The translations under genes were made by a program, and so were the position numbers. A stretch of 40,777 bases of DNA from Saccharopolyspora soli (GTDB taxonomy: Bacteria; Actinomycetota; Actinomycetes; Mycobacteriales; Pseudonocardiaceae), in contig NZ_JALBWV010000073.1 of NCBI RefSeq assembly GCF_022678645.1, forward strand, positions 1 through 40,777, written 5' to 3'. The notes beneath the pieces were generated by a model, which was not told the DNA's origin, ran no database searches, and saw only the letters and a program-made list of their open reading frames with translations. This document shows positions 13,782-19,915 of the stretch, piece after piece. Within the stretch, counting starts at the first letter, position 1, and each line of letters opens with the position of its first letter.

Positions 13782-14936
13782 ATGCCAATTCCCGTATTCG
13801 CCCTGATGCTGGTGGTTTTCAGCTTCACCACCGGGGAGTTCGTGATCGCCGGGATCCTGCCGGACGTGGCCACCGACCTGGCGGTGTCGGTTCCGGCCGC
13901 CGGACTGCTGGTGACCGCCTACGCGCTGGGCATGATCGTCGGCGGTCCGGTGGTCACCGTCCTGACGGCGCGGGTGGCCCGCAAGCTGTTGATCGTCGGC
14001 CTCGTCGTCGTGTCGGTGATCGGGAACGTGGGTTCGGCCGCGGCGCCGAACTACCCCGTTCTCCTGGTGTCGCGGTTCGTCGCCGGTCTGGTCGTGGCCA
14101 CGTTCTTCGCCGTTGCGATCGCCACCGCCGTCTCGATGGCCTCGCCCGACAAGCAGGCTTCCTCGGTGGCGAAAGTAGCCCTGGGCATGAACCTGGGCAT
14201 CATCCTCGGCACGCCGATCGGCACGTTCATCGGGCACAACTTCGGCTGGCGGACGACCTTCGCGACGGTCGCCGCGATCAGCATCGCCGCCTTGCTGCTG
14301 GTGCTGCGGTTCGTCCCAGTCCAACCTGCCATCGCGACGAGTTCGATCCTGGGTGAACTTCGCGTGTTGGCCAACCGTGACGTGCAACTGGCCATCGCCC
14401 TCACCGCGCTGGGCAACGTGGGGGTCGTGGCGGTCTTCACGTTCATCACCCCGCTGCTCACCGACGTCAGCGGATTCACCGCCGCCGCGATTCCGGTGCT
14501 GCTGCTGGTCTACGGCGCTGGCGCGGTCGTCGGGAACTTCTTCGGCGGGTGGCTGTCCGACAAGGCCCTGATGCCGTCGCTGCTCGGTCTGCTCAGCGCA
14601 CTGGGCGCCACGCTGGCACTGTTCTGGCTGGTCAGCGAAATCTCGGTGGTTGCGGTGATGCTGACTTTCGGCATCGGAGTACTGGCATTCGCGATCATCC
14701 CCGGCATGCAGACCCGCGTCACGACCGCGGCCAGTTCCGCCCCGACGCTGGCCGTGGCGGTCAACGCGTCGGGCTTCCAACTCGCCGCCGCGTTCGCTGC
14801 CTGGCTGGGCGGACAGGTCATCAACACGGGGCTGGGGCTGCGCTCGATCTATCCCGTCGCGGCACTGCTGACCCTGCTCGGCCTGGCCGTCGCGGCCTAC
14901 ATCGTGCGACGCGACAGGCAGCCAGCCCGCGCCTGA
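13782..14936 (+). CDS. MFS transporter, DHA1-type drug/metabolite exporter
   Basis: 384-aa integral membrane protein, hydrophobic throughout, with about 12 predicted helices and the DHA1 pattern: FTTGEFVIAGILPDVATDL at the N-terminus, the loop 2-3 region TARVARK, and GMNLGIILGTPIGTFIGHNFG near TM5. This resembles the AraJ/YdhP-like exporter group. ATG 13782 has a GAAGGAAAG site. The SDR gene follows 29 bp later, so both are probably cotranscribed and controlled by the divergent HxlR regulator. The substrate is unknown; an electrophilic or aromatic compound would match the regulator family. Confidence 0.9.
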   Translation: MPIPVFALMLVVFSFTTGEFVIAGILPDVATDLAVSVPAAGLLVTAYALGMIVGGPVVTVLTARVARKLLIVGLVVVSVIGNVGSAAAPNYPVLLVSRFVAGLVVATFFAVAIATAVSMASPDKQASSVAKVALGMNLGIILGTPIGTFIGHNFGWRTTFATVAAISIAALLLVLRFVPVQPAIATSSILGELRVLANRDVQLAIALTALGNVGVVAVFTFITPLLTDVSGFTAAAIPVLLLVYGAGAVVGNFFGGWLSDKALMPSLLGLLSALGATLALFWLVSEISVVAVMLTFGIGVLAFAIIPGMQTRVTTAASSAPTLAVAVNASGFQLAAAFAAWLGGQVINTGLGLRSIYPVAALLTLLGLAVAAYIVRRDRQPARA

Positions 14937-14965
14937 AGCCGTCGACATCCAAGCGGGGAGTTTCC

Positions 14966-15727
14966 ATGAGTGGCACAACATGCGGGTCGCTGGCGGGCAA
15001 AGTCGCCCTGGTGACCGGCGGATCGCGGGGCATCGGGGCGGCTGCCGCCCGCGCGCTGGCGGCCGAGGGAGCTGCGGTGGCGATCAGCTACGCAACATCC
15101 GCTGGCAAGGCCGGGGTCGTGGTGGACGACCTCGAACGCGCCGGGGCGCGAGCGGCTGCGTACCGAGCGGACCAGGCCGACCCGCAGCAGGTCAGAGATC
15201 TTGTCGCCGCCGTGGCGACTGACTTCGGACGGCTCGACATCCTGGTCAACAACGCCGCGAGCTACGTCGGCGGCAGGGTCGACGACGCCAACGGTGATCT
15301 CGCGGCTTTCGAACGGCAGCTCGCTGTCAACGTCGGTGGTGTCACCGCCGCCATCCGAGCCGCTGCCCAGATCCTCGGCGAGGGCGGGCGGATCATCACC
15401 CTCGGTTCGATGCAGGCCACCCGAACCGGATTCCCAGGTGTCGCCGACTACGTGGCGACCAAAGCCGCGATCACTGGCTACAGCAGAGGAGCGGCCCGAG
15501 ATCTGGGTCCGCGCGGCATCACGGTCAACGTCATCCAGCCCGGCTCGGTGGCCACCGACATGAACCCCGCGGACGCACCGTTCGCGGACGTCCAACGCAC
15601 GGCGAACGCATTGGGCCGCTTCGGCAGTCCGGAGGAAATAGCGGCGGGAATAGTGTTCCTCGCCGGGCCAGCGGCGTCCTTCATCACCGGCGCGATCCTC
15701 AATATCGACGGCGGCTACTTGGCCTGA
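14966..15727 (+). CDS. SDR-family NAD(P)-dependent oxidoreductase
   Basis: 253-aa classical short-chain dehydrogenase. Cofactor motif TGGSRGIG (residues ~18-25), DILVNNAA, catalytic Ser in ITLGSMQATRT, YxxxK as YVATK, then PGSVATDMNP and the C-terminal NIDGGYLA. FabG-like in style. ATG 14966 has GGGGAG 7 nt upstream. It is the second gene of the HxlR-controlled unit. The 3' end faces the SnoaL gene across a double-palindrome cassette. The natural substrate is unknown. Confidence 0.92.
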   Translation: MSGTTCGSLAGKVALVTGGSRGIGAAAARALAAEGAAVAISYATSAGKAGVVVDDLERAGARAAAYRADQADPQQVRDLVAAVATDFGRLDILVNNAASYVGGRVDDANGDLAAFERQLAVNVGGVTAAIRAAAQILGEGGRIITLGSMQATRTGFPGVADYVATKAAITGYSRGAARDLGPRGITVNVIQPGSVATDMNPADAPFADVQRTANALGRFGSPEEIAAGIVFLAGPAASFITGAILNIDGGYLA

Positions 15728-15732
15728 CCAAC

Positions 15733-15795
15733 GGCGATTTCACGAGAAATCGCCACGTCTCGTGAGGAGCGGGCGCCGATTTCGCGAGAAATCGG
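15733..15795. repeat. Double-palindrome cassette, copy 2, between convergent genes
   Basis: 15733-15754 is GGCGATTTC-N4-GAAATCGCC and 15776-15795 is CCGATTTC-N4-GAAATCGG. Arms, order and the intervening CGTGNGGAGNGGGCG segment match the cassette at 4747-4814. It starts 6 bp after the SDR stop codon, between convergent genes, which fits a bidirectional terminator or a dispersed palindromic element. Confidence 0.85.
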
Positions 15796-15890
15796 CAGCA
15801 GGCGCGGCGCCGAGCGCGTTCGGTCACGTCGTCGGCCTGTGCCATCATCTCCTGGCGCCGCCTGATCATTCTCTCGCCCGGCAAGAATCG

Positions 15891-16295
15891 TCAGCCGAGA
15901 GCGCGCATGATGGCCAGGGTGTTCTGGTACTCGCGCCACAGCGTGATCTTTCCATCGTGGACAGTCAGGACACCGATGAAGGTGGCGGTGTGTTGTTCGT
16001 TGGTCTTCGTCGACGTTCCCGTCAGCTCGTACTCGACGATGATTGTTTCGGGGTCCGTGGTCTCGTGAATGGCGATGGTGCGGCACTCGTCGAACCTGAC
16101 GGGAATGGCGGCTCGTTCGGCGTTGGCGAAGTCGAGGAACTGCTGTTTGCCGTCGATTCGGGTGGGTCTGCCGGGTGGTGCGAACGGAGTCTCGATGGTC
16201 ACGTCGTCGGCGAGGTCGTCGCCGGTGAGAGCGGCGGGGTGCCCTAACCAGTGTTGCCGCATCTGGTCAAAGGACTCACGAGGCGTGGTGGTCAT
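15891..16295 (-). CDS. SnoaL-like / nuclear transport factor 2 family protein
   Basis: 134-aa NTF2-fold protein: an N-terminal helix segment, TIETPFAPPGRPTRIDGKQQ (typical SnoaL-like), IIVEYELTGT, FIGVLTVHDGKITLWREYQN. Members are polyketide cyclases, isomerases or ligand-binding proteins; many have no assigned reaction. ATG 16295 has CGGAG 8 nt upstream. It is divergent from the TetR gene, and paired palindromes lie between the two, so it is probably the TetR target. Confidence 0.88.
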   Translation of the reverse strand: MTTTPRESFDQMRQHWLGHPAALTGDDLADDVTIETPFAPPGRPTRIDGKQQFLDFANAERAAIPVRFDECRTIAIHETTDPETIIVEYELTGTSTKTNEQHTATFIGVLTVHDGKITLWREYQNTLAIMRALG

Positions 16296-16314
16296 GGCCT
16301 GAACTCCGCTAAGA

Positions 16315-16354
16315 TGAGTGGGACTCAGGATCAGAAGATAGTGAGTGGGGCTCA
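16315..16354. promoter_or_regulatory. Paired TetR-type operators TGAGTGGGACTCA / TGAGTGGGGCTCA
   Basis: Two nearly identical 13-bp palindromes, at 16315-16327 and 16342-16354, lie 27 bp apart in the divergent region between the SnoaL-like and TetR genes. The first is perfect (TGAGT-ggg-ACTCA); the second has one change. Their position 20 bp upstream of the SnoaL start suits repression by two TetR dimers. Confidence 0.62.
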
Positions 16355-16389
16355 TATTGTCTAGTGGAACCGACCAGTCGGGGCGCACG

Positions 16390-16941
16390 ATGCGGTCCGA
16401 CGCGCAACGCAACCGGGAACGAATCCTCCAGGCAGCACGCGAGGTGTTCACCGAGGGAGGTCCGCGCGCGTCGACCGAAGAGGTGGCGCGCCGGGCAGGC
16501 GTGGCGATCGGCACCGTGTTCCGGCACTTTCCAACCAAGGCCGACCTGCTCAAAGCCCTGATGAAGCAACTGTTGCGGCAGATCACCAACGACGCGGCGG
16601 ATCTCGTCACGCGGGGCGATCCAACGACCGCGTTGTTCCAGTTCTTCACTCAACTCGTGGAACGCACCACTGCGAACCGCACAGCCGTGAGCCTGCTGGC
16701 CGAGGAAGGACTGGAGGTCTCAACCACCGACTCGCTTGGCTCGCTCACCGACGTCGTCCAGCACCTCTTGGTCGGCGGCCAACAGGCAGGCGCGATCCGT
16801 ACCGACGTCCGACTCGACGAGGTCATGGCACTGCTGGACTGTGCCTGTCAAGGAGCGCTTCGTGGTGGCTGGGACTGCGGTCTGCGGGAACGCACCTTGG
16901 ACATCATCTTCCGTGGACTTACACCTCAAGCCGACCAGTAA
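16390..16941 (+). CDS. TetR-family transcriptional regulator
   Basis: 183-aa TetR protein. The N-terminal helix-turn-helix reads RERILQAAREVFTEGGPRAS then VAIGTVFRHFPTKADLL (recognition helix). The C-terminus is a helical ligand-binding domain of the SbtR-like type, often seen beside SnoaL or SDR genes. ATG 16390 is preferred because upstream GTG and TTG codons in frame overlap the operator; the ribosome site is weak. The product probably represses itself and the divergent SnoaL-like gene. Confidence 0.88.
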   Translation: MRSDAQRNRERILQAAREVFTEGGPRASTEEVARRAGVAIGTVFRHFPTKADLLKALMKQLLRQITNDAADLVTRGDPTTALFQFFTQLVERTTANRTAVSLLAEEGLEVSTTDSLGSLTDVVQHLLVGGQQAGAIRTDVRLDEVMALLDCACQGALRGGWDCGLRERTLDIIFRGLTPQADQ

Positions 16942-17066
16942 CCAGGAAGCGACCGGGAACACGCAAATCCGCCGAGGGCACAGCGCCGTCATCCGTGGCG
17001 CCCACCGCCTCGCGACTTCCACTGTGGACGATGCTTTTTCGCGGTTCCGGGTCGATCAAGCCACTC

Positions 17067-17591
17067 CTAATCGAGTCGCCGCGCGAGAATCTGCCCTGGC
17101 CAGCCGCGGACCTCGAACGTCTCAGTCCGCTGGTAGCCGCACGACTCGTAGAACTCCACCAACTTTCCCGAGCCGCCCGCGTAGCAGTCGACGCGAAGCG
17201 TCGTGCGCCCTTCGAGTCTTGCCTGCTCGTCAGCAAAAGCGAGCAAGCGGCGTCCGACGCCGCGTGCGCGGGGCTGGCGCGAGCCGATCAGGAGTCGGAT
17301 GTACAACTCGCGCTCGTCCTCACCTGGCGGGATGTGGTCCCGAGCCGCACCGACGACGAGGGCGCCGAGCACGGCGTCGGTCTCGGCGATCCACGCGCCC
17401 TGCTCGTTGCAGAGCTCTTCCACTTCTGTTCGCCGCTTCGGCTGCGTCGACCACGGTTGAGTGCCCCACTGCGCGGTGTTCCCGATGGCCGTGAACCACG
17501 TGATCGCCTCGTCGAACAATCCCAGCACTGCGTCGGTGTCGCCGCTGGTAGCACGTCGTATGCGCAGTACCGCGGTGCCGCGTTCTGTCAT
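17067..17591 (-). CDS. GNAT-family N-acetyltransferase
   Basis: 174-aa Gcn5-related acetyltransferase. The N-terminal strand-helix LRIRRATSGDTDAVLGLF is followed by ELYIRLLIGSRQPRARGVGRRLLA, where the R/Q-x-x-G-x-G acetyl-CoA loop reads RARGVG, and the late motif GSGKLVEFYESCGYQRTETF. Substrate unknown. It is monocistronic; its flanks show no partner gene on the same strand. Confidence 0.87.
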   Translation of the reverse strand: MTERGTAVLRIRRATSGDTDAVLGLFDEAITWFTAIGNTAQWGTQPWSTQPKRRTEVEELCNEQGAWIAETDAVLGALVVGAARDHIPPGEDERELYIRLLIGSRQPRARGVGRRLLAFADEQARLEGRTTLRVDCYAGGSGKLVEFYESCGYQRTETFEVRGWPGQILARRLD

Positions 17592-17929
17592 CGGAGACCT
17601 CGTTGTGGCTCTCGGGCTTGCTGGGTGCGCTGCGGATCAGGTTTGAACGCCAGCTCATTCGGTGTCGAGCAGCGCGGCGAGCTGATCGCGCTCAGCGGAC
17701 ATCAACGACACGACGTTGAGTTCGAGGAAATCGGAACCCTAGCGGGAGGTCGTCCTGGTCGTCATGCGCCTCTCCTCGTCGCGATTGCCAGCCACCGTAC
17801 CACCAACCGCCTTTCTCCCAATCGTCTGACCACATACGATCCCAACTGCACTCGTTCCACGTTGCGGAGTTCGCAATTTCGCGAGTAATCGCGAATCCCT
17901 ACCCGGCCGAACAGTGGAGCCAGAAGACT
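17592..17929. other. Intergenic region with a degenerate palindrome
   Basis: About 340 bp without a convincing gene. At 17648-17720 a short minus-strand frame ends in SLMSAERDQLAALLDTE, reminiscent of a regulator C-terminus but too short to assign. At 17873-17892 lies GCAATTTCGCGAGTAATCGC, a degenerate single copy of the palindrome core in the cassettes at 4747 and 15733. It sits ~40 bp upstream of the thiamine-diphosphate enzyme genes. Confidence 0.45.
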
Positions 17930-18466
17930 ATGAGCCAGCAGCATGCGGCGCCTGCCTGGCAGGACGCCATTTTCACCGCATTGAAGAAAAGCGGAGTGGC
18001 ACAGATCGCCTACGTCCCCGACGCCGGACATTCCCACGTCATCCAACGCGCACAGCAGGATCCGGCCATCCGGGACGTCGTGCTGAGCACCGAGGAGGAG
18101 GGCGTCGCCTTGGTCAGCGGCGCCTGGCTCGGCGGGCAGCGCGCCGTACTGCTGATGCAGAGCAGCGGCGTCGGCAACTGCGTCAACATGTTCTCCCTGC
18201 TGCAAATGTGCCAGTTCCCCTTCCTCGCGCTGGTCACGATGCGCGGCGAGTACGCCGAATTCAACCCGTGGCAGGGCCCGATGGGACGCGCCACCCAGCG
18301 GGCGCTGGAGCTCATGGGCATCACCGTCCTGCGCGCCGACCGGCCCGAGGATGCCGAGGACGTCGTCCAAGCCGCGCTGGATTCAGCCTTCGAGGCGGGC
18401 GAGCGCGTCGCGGTCCTCCTCGGGCAGAAGCTGATCGGCCGCAAGAAGTGGGAGAACGACCGATGA
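17930..18466 (+). CDS. ThDP-dependent decarboxylase-like alpha subunit (Pyr domain)
   Basis: 178-aa protein matching the pyrimidine-binding half of thiamine-diphosphate enzymes. Its best resemblance is the alpha subunit of sulfopyruvate/phosphonopyruvate decarboxylases. VLSTEEEGVALVSGAWLGG holds the activating Glu, and LLMQSSGVGNCVNMFSLLQM is the conserved glycine/asparagine segment. It overlaps the next gene (beta subunit) by 4 bp (ATGA), so the two form one split enzyme. No phosphonate or coenzyme M genes are nearby, so the substrate cannot be named. Confidence 0.83.
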   Translation: MSQQHAAPAWQDAIFTALKKSGVAQIAYVPDAGHSHVIQRAQQDPAIRDVVLSTEEEGVALVSGAWLGGQRAVLLMQSSGVGNCVNMFSLLQMCQFPFLALVTMRGEYAEFNPWQGPMGRATQRALELMGITVLRADRPEDAEDVVQAALDSAFEAGERVAVLLGQKLIGRKKWENDR

Positions 18467-19053
18467 CCACCACCGATACCCGTCTCGACCGGCGCCGTTT
18501 CGTCGCCGAGCTGATCGGCCGCATCCCCGACGCGCTCGTGATCACCGGGCTCGGCTCGCCGAGCTTCGACGTGTTCGCGGCCGGAGACCGCCCCGGCAAC
18601 TTCTACCTGTGGGGTGCCATGGGCGCCGCCGCCCCGATGTCCCTCGGGCTCGCGCTCGCCCAACCAGGGCGGTCCGTGGTCGCGATCACCGGCGACGGCG
18701 AACATCTGATGGGAATCGGCGCGCTGAGCAGCATCGGCGCCGTGCAACCGCCCAACCTCACCATCGCGGTGCTCGACAACGGCCACTACGGCGAGACCGG
18801 GATGCAGGCCAGCCACACCAGCCTGGGCACCGATCTGGTTGCCGTGGCAAAGGGTTTCGGCATCAGCGACGCGGTGCGGATAACCGACGTCGCGCAGACC
18901 GAAGACCTCGCGGCACGCATCCGCGCGCGCTCGGCCACCACCTACGCCCAAGTCCTCATCAACAGCGACGAGCCGCCGCGTGCGCTCCCGCCCCGCGATA
19001 GCGTCGCCAACAAGAACAATTTCCGCGCCGCCCTCGGACTGAGCACGTTCTAG
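18463..19053 (+). CDS. ThDP-dependent decarboxylase-like beta subunit (PP domain)
   Basis: 196-aa diphosphate-binding half of the split thiamine-diphosphate enzyme. The metal/ThDP motif runs from ITGDGEHLMGIGAL to VLDNGHYGETG (GDG-x24-26-N type). GSPSFDVFAAGDRPGNFYLW and AMGAAAPMSLGLALA are typical of the C-terminal domain of 2-oxoacid decarboxylases. The ATG overlaps the alpha subunit's stop. A 47-bp palindrome lies 194 bp downstream, between this gene and the convergent membrane protein gene. Confidence 0.85.
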   Translation: MTTTDTRLDRRRFVAELIGRIPDALVITGLGSPSFDVFAAGDRPGNFYLWGAMGAAAPMSLGLALAQPGRSVVAITGDGEHLMGIGALSSIGAVQPPNLTIAVLDNGHYGETGMQASHTSLGTDLVAVAKGFGISDAVRITDVAQTEDLAARIRARSATTYAQVLINSDEPPRALPPRDSVANKNNFRAALGLSTF

Positions 19054-19246
19054 CGGCCACCACCGCAGCTCGGCGATCGCCCGCCGCTCCTCCGCTGTCC
19101 CGCCAGCGTCAGGCCGGTAGGTGGTTCTGGGGCATGCCCGCCGGACAACGGGTTCCGACGGTGGAGCCGCGACGTTGCGGACGGGGTCGTGAGTGCTCGG
19201 CCGGGTTGGAGCCCGTAGCACTTTGTTGCACTACTAGATGGGTGAG

Positions 19247-19293
19247 GTGAGGGGCACCCGTGACCAAGTAACTGGGTCACGGGTGCCCCTCAC
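19247..19293. repeat. 47-bp palindromic element, copy 2 (inverted)
   Basis: Exact reverse complement of the element at 3562-3608, including the loop (AAGTAACTG against CAGTTACTT). Arms are 19247-19265 and 19275-19293. It is located between convergent genes (ThDP beta subunit and small membrane protein), where it could terminate both. Confidence 0.9.
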
Positions 19294-19319
19294 CTACCGC
19301 CCAACCGGCAGTCGGGCCG

Positions 19320-19757
19320 TCAGCGGTCTGCCGTGGTTGGCTCCTGTTGAGCCACCGGCCATCGACGGCTGGCCAGTTGCCAGGCGAAATAGGCGCCAGC
19401 GAGCAGCCAGATGAATCCGGCCGTGCCGTCCTCAAGGTTGCCTCGGGGGCCTCCTCGATCCGCGGTCAACGAGACGAGGAACGCGACGATCATGCTGACC
19501 GCGTACCCGACTCCCGCAAGTCCAAGCCCTGCACCGATTCGCATGAGCAGCGGCCCGCGAAACGCACCTGCCACGTAGACCCCGAGACCGCACATCCCGG
19601 CGAGTATCCCCCAACCACCGAACTCGTTCAGCTCCGGCACGTACTCGTCGGCGCCGAAGTACACCACGACCATCGCCACGAGCATCCCGCCGCCGATAAC
19701 GGCGAGCGCCGCCAGAACCCAAAGCACCACCCGGCCCGCCACCGAATCCATCGCCAC
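19320..19757 (-). CDS. Small membrane protein of unknown function
   Basis: 145-aa protein with about four hydrophobic segments: VVLWVLAALAVIGGGMLVAM, WGILAGMCGLGVYVAGAF, IGAGLGLAGVGYAVSMIVAF and FIWLLAGAYFAWQLA. The loops contain EYVPELNEFGGWG and DRGGPRGNLEDGT. ATG 19757 has GGAGG 6 nt upstream. I recognise no family. It lies 160 bp downstream of the DHA2 exporter on the same strand, but a strong hairpin separates them, so it is probably transcribed on its own. Confidence 0.75.
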   Translation of the reverse strand: MAMDSVAGRVVLWVLAALAVIGGGMLVAMVVVYFGADEYVPELNEFGGWGILAGMCGLGVYVAGAFRGPLLMRIGAGLGLAGVGYAVSMIVAFLVSLTADRGGPRGNLEDGTAGFIWLLAGAYFAWQLASRRWPVAQQEPTTADR

Positions 19758-19874
19758 CCTCCAGCAACATACGGTGATCTGTACGGCCTCAAGGTATCCA
19801 CCCGTACCGGGACCGGTCCCGCCCTTGCGCTGATCGCCGGTTACCTGCCGATGAATCGTTGCGATGTCGACGCA

Positions 19875-19913
19875 TCTCGGGCGTCCGGACAGCCGCTGTC
19901 CGGACGCCCGAGA
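19875..19913 (-). terminator. Strong hairpin after the DHA2 exporter gene
   Basis: A perfect 18-bp stem (TCTCGGGCGTCCGGACAG and its complement) with a 3-nt loop begins 2 nt after the exporter stop codon. No T-tract follows, which is common for actinobacterial terminators. It would end the MarR-exporter transcript. Confidence 0.8.
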
Positions 19914-19915
19914 AC

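Noticed and set aside
17648..17720. Short minus-strand frame ending SLMSAERDQLAALLDTE, similar to a MarR C-terminus
   Set aside because: Fewer than 25 codons with only loose resemblance and no start or upstream domain; not enough to call a pseudogene.
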